Shown here in pieces: positions 7,029 to 15,782 of a stretch of 49,660 bases of DNA; position 1 is the first letter of the stretch, and every line of letters starts with the position of its first letter. The DNA lies in NCBI GenBank assembly GCA_902618945.1, contig CACNCK010000010.1:1-49660 (forward strand). Reading direction: 5' to 3'. A program made the translations under genes and the position numbers. Under the pieces are notes generated by a model. It made no database searches. It saw only the letters and a list, made by a program, of their open reading frames with translations, and was not told the origin of the DNA. The stretch is from an uncultured SAR86 cluster bacterium (GTDB taxonomy: Bacteria > Pseudomonadota > Gammaproteobacteria > Magnimaribacterales > Magnimaribacteraceae).

Positions 7029-10010
7029 ATGTCAATTAGACTGCAACTTCTGCTGTTCGTAGTAGTGGGGTATCTGCTAGTAACGGTAGTCTTCTATTTT
7101 TCTACAGACAGTAGAGACTCAATTCAAGAAGATGCTGCGGGTGAATCCTTGGTAGTGCTTTATGAGTCTGCTTGGTACCAAACCTTCAATGGTACTTATG
7201 AGTCTATGGCAAGCTGGCTTCCGGGTTTTGGAGAAAAAGGGGATATCTGGGATCCAGACGATGAAACTTTCATAGACGAAGTCGATTCTTCAGGTAACTA
7301 TTTGAATCCAATTTTCAACACTATAGAAAACCGATCTCTTGGTGATCTTCAGTACTTAATTGAATATATATTTGAAGAGGAATTGGACGATGGCGAGTTA
7401 AGTTTTGTAATGGCTTACTTTCCAAATGGTCAAAGATTTTATTGTGGAAGCGCACTAGATTTACTTGGCATAGATGCCTGCAGTCCTAAAGCTAGACCTG
7501 AATTTTTTTCTTATTTAGATTCTCACATTAAAGATATCTCAGAAAGACCAAGACAATCGACCTTAAAGATACTTGATGCTGATAATGTACAAACGGCTAC
7601 TTTAAATCAAACTTATTCATTTCCAATAAAAGTTAATCAAGAAACTTTTGCCAACATAATCCTAGGAGTGGATGTGAGAAAGGCGATTGAGATTTTTGAA
7701 GATGAATTTGAGGTCAGGACGGGTATAAAGACTCCTGAAGGACTGATTTCTCTTGAAGAAGATTATTCATCAGATGATTTCAGCTCTGAGTCTAGGTTTG
7801 GTATTGAAAATTATTCTCAAAATGTAGAAAAAGCTAATTTGTTGATGACAGAAAATGGAAGCAGGCATAGCTCGAAGGATGCTGATCTCGGAACTTCTAT
7901 TACTTTAATTCCGTTGAGCACTTACTTATCATCAGATAAAGCAGAATTATTTATATTTAAAGATGAAAAGTTAGCCATGGAAAGGGCTTCTGAAGTTCTT
8001 GCAAGGAGTTATTTTGTCTCAGCTCTTATGATTTTATTCATTGTCGGATTAACTGCTTATATTACTTATAGAACTTTTGGAGGAATCACACGAGCAATTG
8101 CAGTCTTAGAAGGTTTAACACAAGGAGACCATACTCAGAAGATGCCAGAACGCCATGGGCTTTTAGCATCCAAAAATGATGAAGTAGGTCACCTTTCTAC
8201 AGCTCTTCACAGCTATAGAGGTCATCTTTTGGAGATGGAAGACATTAGAAAACAACAGGCAAAAAGGAGAAAAGAAAGAGATAGGGTAATCATTGAAAAA
8301 ATGTCTTTCCTAGCCGATCAGTTAGAAGGTGATGCTCAGAAACTTATTCTCGAAGACATCAAGAAAATGACCGAGTTAGCCAAAGAAGGAGATGGAGCAG
8401 GAAACGAAGAAGCTTCAGTTGAATTAATGTCTTTAGCCTTTTCAAGAATGTCGGATGAGGTGAATGCTTTGATTTCTGCCCGTACGAGTGAAATGGAAAC
8501 TTCTAGGGATGAAGCAAGGGATGCAAATGCAGAAAAAACTAGATTTTTTGCTAACATGAGCCACGAACTCAGAACACCTTTAAATGCTATCCTCGGTTAC
8601 GGAGAAATGTTAGCAGAGGATTGCGAGGACCTTGGTTATGATGATTTACTTCCTGATCTAAAAAAAATCACTTCAGCTGGAAGTCACCTATTATCTCTTA
8701 TTAACAATATTCTTGATATTTCTAAGATAGAAGCTGGAAGAATGGAGCTGTACTTAACTAGTTTCGAGATAGAGGGAATGGTTGATACGATAAAGGATGT
8801 TACAGGCCCTCTGGCTGCTACAAATGATAATGGTTTCAAAGTCAATCTAGAAGATGCTCTCGGATCAATGACTCAAGATGAAACAAAAATTCGACAATGT
8901 CTGACTAACTTTTTGAGCAATGGATTTAAATTCACTTCTAATGGTACTGTTACCCTAGATGTAGATACCTTTTTTGAGGAAGATGTAGAGATGATTAGAT
9001 TTTCTGTGTCTGATACTGGTGAAGGAATGTCTGAAGAGGGTTTAAGCAAAGTCTTTAGAGAATATGAACAAGCCGAAAGATCAACATCAGCGAAACATGG
9101 CGGAACAGGACTTGGACTGCCTATCACTAAAAAATTAGCTGAAATGATGGGGGGTGATGTGATTGTAACTAGTGAGCTCGGCGTTGGATCAGTCTTTACT
9201 TTATATGTTCCAAGAGAATGCCCTCAAGATTATGATGAATTAGAGCAAGGTAATACTATCGATAAACTTACTGAAGAAGAAAAGATAGTAGTTCTGATTG
9301 ATGATGATGTCGCGATGCATGATCTTATACGTAGAACCCTTTCAAAGATTGGTTTAAAGCTAGTAGGCGCTGTTGATAGTGAAAAGGGTATGCAGATTGT
9401 GAGAGAGATGAAACCAAAGTTACTTCTTTTAGATGTTTTGATGCCCGGAAGAGACGGTTGGTCAATATTAAAGGAATGTAAAAGTGATCCTGAACTTAAG
9501 GATATGCCTGTAGTTATGGTAAGCCAATTGTCTCAAGATGTTTTATCTCAATCACTAGGTGCCGATGATTATTTAACAAAACCAATTAATAGAGATTTAT
9601 TCTTAGAAACGGTATCTAAACATATCTCTTCAACTGATCACGATGGAACCGTTCTAATTATTGACGATGATGCCGATGTTCGTGATTTACTGTCTCGAAT
9701 GCTAAGTGATGCTGGCTTTAAATTTGATACTGCCAAAGATGGTAAAGAGGGCTTAGAAAAATTAAATAAAAATCCCAACCTGATTGTTCTTGATCTAGAG
9801 ATGCCACGAATGGATGGATTTGAGTTCTTAGAGAATTACATGAAGGAATTTAATGAAACGGAAAGGGCACCTGTACTTGTATATTCAGGTAAAGATCTAA
9901 CGGAAGTGCAAAGAGAGATGCTTGAAAAGAATGTTGCAGGAATGGTTAAGAAAGATGAGGTTTCTATGGACGAACTCTCGGCTATAGTTACTAATATCTA
10001 CAACCAATAA
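7029..10010 (+). CDS. Hybrid sensor histidine kinase with two receiver domains
   Basis: 993-residue membrane kinase. Layout: TM1 about 5-25, a periplasmic sensor about 26-325 with no domain I recognise, TM2 about 328-350, a HAMP-like linker, HisKA with the phospho-acceptor H512 in MSHELRTPLNA, HATPase (NFLSNGFKF, DTGEGM, GGTGLGLPI), then two receivers with phospho-acceptors D802 (LLLLDVLMPG) and D922 (LIVLDLEMPRMDG). There is no Hpt domain, so phosphotransfer probably goes to a separate protein or internally. The convergent single-domain regulator five bases downstream and the GGDEF and EAL genes beyond it are the natural outputs (inference). The ligand is unknown. Confidence 0.92.
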   Translation: MSIRLQLLLFVVVGYLLVTVVFYFSTDSRDSIQEDAAGESLVVLYESAWYQTFNGTYESMASWLPGFGEKGDIWDPDDETFIDEVDSSGNYLNPIFNTIENRSLGDLQYLIEYIFEEELDDGELSFVMAYFPNGQRFYCGSALDLLGIDACSPKARPEFFSYLDSHIKDISERPRQSTLKILDADNVQTATLNQTYSFPIKVNQETFANIILGVDVRKAIEIFEDEFEVRTGIKTPEGLISLEEDYSSDDFSSESRFGIENYSQNVEKANLLMTENGSRHSSKDADLGTSITLIPLSTYLSSDKAELFIFKDEKLAMERASEVLARSYFVSALMILFIVGLTAYITYRTFGGITRAIAVLEGLTQGDHTQKMPERHGLLASKNDEVGHLSTALHSYRGHLLEMEDIRKQQAKRRKERDRVIIEKMSFLADQLEGDAQKLILEDIKKMTELAKEGDGAGNEEASVELMSLAFSRMSDEVNALISARTSEMETSRDEARDANAEKTRFFANMSHELRTPLNAILGYGEMLAEDCEDLGYDDLLPDLKKITSAGSHLLSLINNILDISKIEAGRMELYLTSFEIEGMVDTIKDVTGPLAATNDNGFKVNLEDALGSMTQDETKIRQCLTNFLSNGFKFTSNGTVTLDVDTFFEEDVEMIRFSVSDTGEGMSEEGLSKVFREYEQAERSTSAKHGGTGLGLPITKKLAEMMGGDVIVTSELGVGSVFTLYVPRECPQDYDELEQGNTIDKLTEEEKIVVLIDDDVAMHDLIRRTLSKIGLKLVGAVDSEKGMQIVREMKPKLLLLDVLMPGRDGWSILKECKSDPELKDMPVVMVSQLSQDVLSQSLGADDYLTKPINRDLFLETVSKHISSTDHDGTVLIIDDDADVRDLLSRMLSDAGFKFDTAKDGKEGLEKLNKNPNLIVLDLEMPRMDGFEFLENYMKEFNETERAPVLVYSGKDLTEVQREMLEKNVAGMVKKDEVSMDELSAIVTNIYNQ

Positions 10011-10015
10011 GAATC

Positions 10016-10378
10016 TTATCCTAGGAGTCCTTCTATTTTTTCCAGTAACCTTTTGAAGTCTACCGGTTTAGTATCGAAATCATCTGCACCGCAATCTAAG
10101 GCTTTAACTCTATCAGATTCTAAGGCATGAGCGGTTAGAGCAATTATTGGTATATCTTTTATTTCTGGATCCCCTTTGGCTGTTGTTGTTGCTTCCCATC
10201 CATCCATCACGGGAAGACCCATGTCCATAAGGACTAAATCAGGTTTTTCAGATTTCATCATATCGAGCCCTTCTTTTCCATCAAATGCTAGTAATATCTC
10301 ATGATCTCTTCTCTGTAATCTTCTTGACAACATATCTCTATTCATTTCGTTATCTTCAACATACAAAATTTTTGCCAT
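10016..10378 (-). CDS. Single-domain CheY-like response regulator
   Basis: 120-residue stand-alone receiver: YVEDNEMNRDML with the acidic pocket, phospho-acceptor D52 in LVLMDMGLPVMDG, the conserved Thr/Ala in IIALTAHA and Lys in FDTKPVDF. It has no output domain, so it acts by protein contact, as DivK- or CheY-like proteins do. The pattern (MGLPVMDGWEAT) is of the DivK-like type often found beside hybrid kinases. It is 14 bases downstream of the receiver-GGDEF gene on the same strand and probably shares its message. Confidence 0.9.
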   Translation of the reverse strand: MAKILYVEDNEMNRDMLSRRLQRRDHEILLAFDGKEGLDMMKSEKPDLVLMDMGLPVMDGWEATTTAKGDPEIKDIPIIALTAHALESDRVKALDCGADDFDTKPVDFKRLLEKIEGLLG

Positions 10379-10392
10379 CTACATCTCCACTA

Positions 10393-11847
10393 TTAACTAA
10401 TAACAAATTTATCTCTTCCTGATTTCTTAGCATCATACAGCCTTTCATCAGCTTTGTTTATAACATCTGACGCGTTTCCAGACTCTGAAGTAATTGCGAC
10501 GCCTCCACTAGCAGTAATGGAGATTTCATGATCTTCATAGGAAACTTTGATGGTATGAATTTGCCTACGCAAATTATCACAGTAGGTTTCTATATCTTCT
10601 TGATCAAATATTACCGCAAGGAATTCTTCACCACCAATTCTTCCAACTAAATTAGGTTCACTTACATAATTTTTTAAAACATTCGCCATGGCCTTGAGGA
10701 CTTCATCTCCTCCTGAGTGACCGTATGTGTCATTAACCGATTTGAAGAAATCAATATCAATCATTATTACAGAGAAATCCTTTTTACGCCCAGATTGTAA
10801 TTCAGCATATGAATTCTCGAGTTCTTCAAAGACAACTCTTCTATTTGAAATACCTGTTAATTGATCTGTAGTTGCCTGTATGTGTAATTTATTTACTAAC
10901 TCTTTCTCTCTTTCTCTAAAAAATTTTCTTTCTAAAGACGAAATTACCTTCGCGAGTAAGATAGTTCCATTAAGCGGTTTTGGAAGATAGTCTTGTGCCC
11001 CTAGCTGTATGCATTTTGCAATACCATCTACATCATTGAATGCCGAGACCATTATGATGGGGAGATTCTCGCTAGTATTCTCGCTTCTAAATTTCTTGAG
11101 AAGCTCAAGTCCATTAATATCAGGAAGGATAACATCAAGAAGAATTAAGTCTGGCAATTTTTTCTCCACTTCCTTAATAGCTGTTGTTCCGTCATAGGCA
11201 GTCCTGCAATGCAAACCTTGCATAGTTAAACGTCTTTCAAGAACCTCACAATTTGTTTTATTATCATCGACGATTAAAATATCAGCCCCTTCGAGGTTTT
11301 CATCTAGTTCAAGAGAATAGTTAATGTCTCCTAGAGACTTGAATAGTGATTCAGCAGATTCAAGCTGAGAATCTCCTTCCGAAGTTTTAATGGCTTCTCC
11401 ACGAATATAATCAACAAAGTTTTCAATCGCTGTTTCTGTTTCTCTTGATAACTCGATAATACTATGTAAATCTTTTAAAGATTCTTCGCTCAAGTCATCT
11501 TCTAAGTCTTCAATAAGTATTTCGCTATAACCAATAATTGCATTTAACGGGGTTCTTAAATTATGTCTAAGTTCAGAATATTCTTCGGGGGTCTTCTTTA
11601 CAGTGGTTGCATTTGGACCTGTATTTTCTGCAAATGCTTCTTCGTATTGATCAATTAATCTTTTGCAACCTGATTTAATTTGCTCAACCTCGTCTTCCAT
11701 TGAGATTTGAGCTTCAAGGAGTGTTTTTTCTACAAGTTCTAGATAATCAGAAATTGCGTCTGCAGGTGTAGTAAATTCCTGTTTTATTTGTGCTAGTAAA
11801 ATTTCTTCTGCACCTTTAGAGGTTTTATTTTTTGATATCTTATCCAT
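10393..11847 (-). CDS. HisKA-like / receiver / GGDEF diguanylate cyclase
   Basis: 484 residues from the ATG at 11847; the frame opens further to a TTG at 11868, but the ATG overlaps the upstream EAL gene's stop and is the simpler choice. Order (ATG numbering): a degenerate HisKA-like helix near 18-43 (LLAQIKQEFTTPADA), a better one with H95 in RHNLRTPLNAIIGYSE, a receiver with D238 (LILLDVILPD), a helical linker and a GGDEF domain with GGEEF at 405-409. The GGEEF site is intact, so c-di-GMP synthesis is likely. No RxxD inhibitory site stands five residues before it. No ATPase domain is present, and the residue after H95 is Asn rather than Glu/Asp. Confidence 0.88.
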   Translation of the reverse strand: MDKISKNKTSKGAEEILLAQIKQEFTTPADAISDYLELVEKTLLEAQISMEDEVEQIKSGCKRLIDQYEEAFAENTGPNATTVKKTPEEYSELRHNLRTPLNAIIGYSEILIEDLEDDLSEESLKDLHSIIELSRETETAIENFVDYIRGEAIKTSEGDSQLESAESLFKSLGDINYSLELDENLEGADILIVDDNKTNCEVLERRLTMQGLHCRTAYDGTTAIKEVEKKLPDLILLDVILPDINGLELLKKFRSENTSENLPIIMVSAFNDVDGIAKCIQLGAQDYLPKPLNGTILLAKVISSLERKFFREREKELVNKLHIQATTDQLTGISNRRVVFEELENSYAELQSGRKKDFSVIMIDIDFFKSVNDTYGHSGGDEVLKAMANVLKNYVSEPNLVGRIGGEEFLAVIFDQEDIETYCDNLRRQIHTIKVSYEDHEISITASGGVAITSESGNASDVINKADERLYDAKKSGRDKFVIS

Positions 11848-12925
11848 TCTGATTTTTAAGTGTTTCAATAAATTCAGGTTTATGCATCAGATATCCTTGT
11901 CCTATAGCACATCCTATTTCAAGCATTTGTTTTTTTTGTTCTTCGGTTTCAATACCTTCTCCTATCATTTCTAAAGAAAGGGAGTTGCAAACTTCTACAA
12001 CAAAACCAATTAATTTCGCCGTTGCTTTGTCGTCTAAACCATTTGTGAAGTGTTTATCCAATTTTATAACGTCTAAAGGTAAGTCCTTTACATACCGCAA
12101 AGATGCATAGCCTGCACCAAAGTCATCTAGTGCTATTTTGATTCCACTATCCTTCAATCTTTGAAGGTATGACCCGGCTTGTTCAGTGCTACTTAATTCT
12201 GCTGTTTCTGTAACCTCAAGGCCAAACTCGTTCTTTTTAAATCCCATTTCATCTGCAAACTTAGAAAAAATGGAACTAAATTCAGGATGCATTATTGTAT
12301 GAGCAGAGACATTAAGGTAAATGGTTGCGTTTTCTAGTCCTATCTCTGATTTGATAGCAAATATCTCTTTGAGTTTTTCTAACGAGGATTTTACAACTAA
12401 TGAAAATAAACTTTCCCCTTCTATTTCAGGAATGATCACATCATTTGGAATAATTTGACCCTCTTCATCTCTTAATCGCAGTAGGGCCTCCACGCCGGTA
12501 ATCTGGCCTGTTTTTAAGTCATATTGCTTCTGATAAGCTAGATCGATTCTGTCATATTCTATGCAAGAAATTGTTTGCCTAAGAGCTTCCAAACCTAGTC
12601 TTGAATTACATAAAACTTCAACTAACATAAAATCTTTAGCAGATTCAGAAGGTATTAAGTGAACTCTTGTCTTCATAAAAAACTCAATCTCTCTCAGTCT
12701 TACTTCAACAGGAGTAGAATAAGATTGAGCGATAAGGTCTTTACTGACCTCATTTTCTTCGAGGTTAATCTTTTTTATTCCTATTTCAGAAATATCTTCT
12801 GTTCTAAAAATATACTCAGCAGCTAAATTTATCCATCTAATAGAGCCATCGAGGTCGTAGATTATGTAAGGGCTTGGATGATGCTTTAAAGATCTAAATA
12901 AGTAATCGAGATGTTCATTCTTCAT
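11840..12925 (-). CDS. PAS-like / EAL c-di-GMP phosphodiesterase
   Basis: 361 residues: an N-terminal PAS-like segment (about 15-60, PSPYIIYDLDGSIRWIN) and an EAL domain (about 120-355). The catalytic set looks complete: EALLR at 146-150, N in NVSAHT about 205, E in LEVTET, DDFGAGYASL from 267, K in DVIKLD, E in GEGIETEEQ and the terminal GYLMHKP. Active hydrolysis of c-di-GMP to pGpG in the cytoplasm is expected. No membrane segment is seen. Its stop overlaps the start of the receiver-GGDEF gene by 8 bases, so synthesis and breakdown enzymes are made from one message and coupled in translation. Confidence 0.9.
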   Translation of the reverse strand: MKNEHLDYLFRSLKHHPSPYIIYDLDGSIRWINLAAEYIFRTEDISEIGIKKINLEENEVSKDLIAQSYSTPVEVRLREIEFFMKTRVHLIPSESAKDFMLVEVLCNSRLGLEALRQTISCIEYDRIDLAYQKQYDLKTGQITGVEALLRLRDEEGQIIPNDVIIPEIEGESLFSLVVKSSLEKLKEIFAIKSEIGLENATIYLNVSAHTIMHPEFSSIFSKFADEMGFKKNEFGLEVTETAELSSTEQAGSYLQRLKDSGIKIALDDFGAGYASLRYVKDLPLDVIKLDKHFTNGLDDKATAKLIGFVVEVCNSLSLEMIGEGIETEEQKKQMLEIGCAIGQGYLMHKPEFIETLKNQNG

Positions 12926-12937
12926 TATTTGCGTTAC

Positions 12938-13393
12938 CTATATTTTCATTCTTTCTTTTTCAACCAACTCAACAAAGTCTTCTGGAAAGGTGGGTGATAC
13001 CCATGTCCATATCTCTAGGTTTTTTTGATCTTTTAAAAGCGTTCTAAAAGAGGAAAGCATTGCTGACCATTCCGATTCATCGAGCATTCCAATTGTGTAT
13101 TGATAGTGTTGGCTTTGTCTTGCTCTAAGTATCGCTGAAAAGTGGGTTAAGTAAGCTGCATCTTCTTCTTCAGTGAGCTCTTCTCCTTTTCTCAGTTTCA
13201 CTTTAATTTCAATTAGTCTTTTATTAAGGCCCGCTAATGTAAGTTTTTGGTGACTATCTGCAATATTCTGCCTTGCATTTGCTCTAGCTACTCTATTTTG
13301 CTCTTTCAACTCTGTAACAAGAAAGTAGACAGTAACTAATACTGTAAACGGTCCAATAGTTTGCAAAATTATTATTATTGTCTCAAAGTCCAT
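12938..13393 (-). CDS. Small membrane-anchored protein of unknown function
   Basis: 151 residues from the ATG at 13393, which has AAAGGA about 9 bases ahead; the longer frame from a TTG at 13417 is less likely. One transmembrane segment (about 4-24, IIIILQTIGPFTVLVTVYFLV) is followed by a charged coiled-coil-like helix (ELKEQNRVARANARQ) and a soluble domain of about 110 residues ending in WVSPTFPEDF. I do not recognise the family. It is the first gene of the minus-strand run that continues 12 bases on into the EAL, GGDEF and response-regulator genes, so it may be a membrane partner of that signalling set (inference from position only). Confidence 0.75.
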   Translation of the reverse strand: MDFETIIIILQTIGPFTVLVTVYFLVTELKEQNRVARANARQNIADSHQKLTLAGLNKRLIEIKVKLRKGEELTEEEDAAYLTHFSAILRARQSQHYQYTIGMLDESEWSAMLSSFRTLLKDQKNLEIWTWVSPTFPEDFVELVEKERMKI

Positions 13394-13515
13394 ATTATCT
13401 AATCCTTTCTTTTGCAAACTTTATCAGGAAAATAGAAATAAAAAAGTTCTGTAAATTTTATGACTCATAACTTTCATATAAATCTACTATACTTAGCATA
13501 TAAATATTGTAAATA

Positions 13516-14739
13516 ATGGGGAAAATGCAAAATTTCTTTCTATTCTTCTTACTTAGTGTCTCTGCTTTTGCTTTGGAAGCAAGACAACTTTTAGTTGGTC
13601 CAAGCGAAAATTCTTCTGAGAAAATACAAGAAGCGCTAATAGAAATGCAACCTGGTGATATTCTTACCTTAGAGCCTGGAGAATATTTTTTTGAGGATGG
13701 TATTTCTTTAGATGTTGATGACGTTATTTTTGAGGGATCTGGAATAAACGACACAATATTAAACTTTGGAAATCAAATATCTGGGGCTCAAGGTCTTTTA
13801 GTTACTTCTGACGGAGTTACTCTTCGAGACTTTGCCGTTTTGGATGCTACAGGAGATGCTATTAAGGTAATTGGATCTGACGGAATAAATATGATTCGTC
13901 TGCGAACGGAATGGACTGGCGGGCCAAAGGAAACCAATGGAGCCTACGGTTTTTATCCTGTCGAGTCGCAAAATGTCCTTATAGACGGTTGTGTGGCCAT
14001 AGGGGCCTCAGATGCGGGCATTTACGTTGGACAGTCTAGGAACATAATCGTTAAAAATAATATTGCTCAATATAATGTGGCTGGAATTGAGATAGAAAAT
14101 TCTTATTACGCGGATGTATTTGATAATTTAGCTTCACATAATACAGGAGGGATCTTGGTGTTTGATCTTCCTGATTTACCCCAACAAGGTGGTCATAATG
14201 TAAGAGTCTTTAGAAATAAAGCCATTAATAATGATACAGATAATTTTGCTCCAGAAGGCAACATAGTCGGAGAAGTGCCAAGAGGCACTGGAATAATAAT
14301 TCAAGCTAATTCTGATGTTGAAGTATTTGATAATGACATATACGGAAATGGCACTGTGAATCTCTCGATAGTCACTTATGGTTATGCAACTGATGATGAA
14401 AACTATAACCCTCACCCTAAGTCCATTCAGATTCACGGAAATAGATTTGGTGACGGCGGTTTTGATCCAGATATAAATACGGGAGAACTTGCAGCAATAC
14501 TATTTGAACTCTCTGATGGAAACATGCCCGATATATTTTGGGATGGGGTCCTGCCAATGAACCAAATCATATTCGGACAACCCGATGATGAACGACTTGT
14601 TATTTCAAATAATGGAGATGCAACTTTTTTAACACTTAATCCAATCAAATATATTCTTCCTTTTTTTGATCCAGTAGAGAGAGATATAAAAGCCTATGAA
14701 GGGAAAGTTAGGCCCTTACCAGAGGTGATTTTGAATTAA
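13516..14739 (+). CDS. Secreted parallel beta-helix protein (NosD/TIGR03805-like)
   Basis: 407 residues with a signal peptide (FFLFFLLSVSAFALEA) and a right-handed beta-helix built of short repeats (GVTLRDFAVLDATGDAI, NVLIDGCVAIGASDAGIYV, NIIVKNNIAQYNVAGIEI, YADVFDNLASHNTGGILV). The pattern matches the family found next to an HNE_0200-type diheme cytochrome, as here, and the fold is shared with periplasmic NosD. It presumably acts in the periplasm or outer envelope; enzymatic activity is unknown. The start could be ATG 13516 or ATG 13525 (three residues shorter); neither has a clear Shine-Dalgarno. It heads the operon with the cytochrome, adaptor and ABC genes. Confidence 0.83.
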   Translation: MGKMQNFFLFFLLSVSAFALEARQLLVGPSENSSEKIQEALIEMQPGDILTLEPGEYFFEDGISLDVDDVIFEGSGINDTILNFGNQISGAQGLLVTSDGVTLRDFAVLDATGDAIKVIGSDGINMIRLRTEWTGGPKETNGAYGFYPVESQNVLIDGCVAIGASDAGIYVGQSRNIIVKNNIAQYNVAGIEIENSYYADVFDNLASHNTGGILVFDLPDLPQQGGHNVRVFRNKAINNDTDNFAPEGNIVGEVPRGTGIIIQANSDVEVFDNDIYGNGTVNLSIVTYGYATDDENYNPHPKSIQIHGNRFGDGGFDPDINTGELAAILFELSDGNMPDIFWDGVLPMNQIIFGQPDDERLVISNNGDATFLTLNPIKYILPFFDPVERDIKAYEGKVRPLPEVILN

Positions 14740-14744
14740 GAGCT

Positions 14745-15782
14745 ATGAAAAAATTGTCATTATTTTTTCTAATAACTTTTACTATAAATTTTCTGTATGC
14801 TATTGAAAATGAAATAATTTTGCAGGAAAAATTTCCTAAAAAACTATCAGAATTTTCATTCTTTAAAGATTCTCAAGCTCAAATCCCGTCTGAAAGAGTT
14901 GTTCCGTATGAGTTAATTTCTTCACTTTTTTCTGACTACTCCTATAAACAAAGATGGGTATACATACCAGAGGGTAAAAAGGCATCCTTCAGAAAAGATC
15001 AGGTATTTAACTTTCCAGTTGGATCAGCTTTGATTAAAACCTTTTATTATCCAGTTGATGAAAGAAATTTATCCCTTGGAAAGAGACTTATGGAGACAAG
15101 ATTGTTACTTAGAAAGCAAACAGGCTGGGAAGCTGTATCCTATGCTTGGAATGATGAACAAAATGAGGCATTTATAAAAAAAGCCGGCAAAACAATCCTT
15201 AATGAATGGATCGATTTTGAAGGGGAGAAGCGATCAGTAAGATACAGAGTACCAAATAAAAATCAGTGTAAAGAATGTCATTCTTATAATGATGCCGTAA
15301 TGCCAATTGGACCGAAAGCAAGGAATCTCAATAAAGTATTTGATTATCAAGACGGATCAATTAATCAATTAAATAAATGGATGAGACTTGATTACATTGA
15401 CGGCATTGAAATAGATCTTAATACACCTGTCGATTGGAGTGTCGAAACTTATTCTTTGGACGACAGAGTTAGATCCTATTTGGATATTAATTGTGGCCAT
15501 TGTCATATTTCAACGGGAGGGGCTAACTCTACTGGACTTTACTTAGATTTGACTGAGAGTCGACCTAAGCAATTAGGAATTTATAAAAAGCCAGTTGCTA
15601 CAGGAAGGGGCAGTGGAGGACATAAGTTTTCCATTGCACCTGGAAATTCTAAAGAATCTATACTTTTGCATAGAATGATTTCAACCGATCCCGGAGTCAT
15701 GATGCCAGAGTCCGGTAGATCCTTAATGCATCATGAGGCTGTCGAGCTCATAGAGAAGTGGATTGATAATATGGATACTTAG
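14745..15782 (+). CDS. Diheme c-type cytochrome, HNE_0200/SO2930-like
   Basis: 345 residues with a signal peptide (about 1-19) and two CXXCH haem sites, CKECH at 175-179 and CGHCH at 250-254, so it is a periplasmic diheme cytochrome c. A late Met-rich stretch (PGVMMPESG about 316-324) could supply an axial Met. The family is a conserved partner of the beta-helix protein encoded five bases upstream. Its electron donor, acceptor and substrate are unknown; it may be a redox enzyme rather than a simple carrier. The adaptor gene starts directly after its stop, so the genes are almost certainly cotranscribed. Confidence 0.85.
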   Translation: MKKLSLFFLITFTINFLYAIENEIILQEKFPKKLSEFSFFKDSQAQIPSERVVPYELISSLFSDYSYKQRWVYIPEGKKASFRKDQVFNFPVGSALIKTFYYPVDERNLSLGKRLMETRLLLRKQTGWEAVSYAWNDEQNEAFIKKAGKTILNEWIDFEGEKRSVRYRVPNKNQCKECHSYNDAVMPIGPKARNLNKVFDYQDGSINQLNKWMRLDYIDGIEIDLNTPVDWSVETYSLDDRVRSYLDINCGHCHISTGGANSTGLYLDLTESRPKQLGIYKKPVATGRGSGGHKFSIAPGNSKESILLHRMISTDPGVMMPESGRSLMHHEAVELIEKWIDNMDT

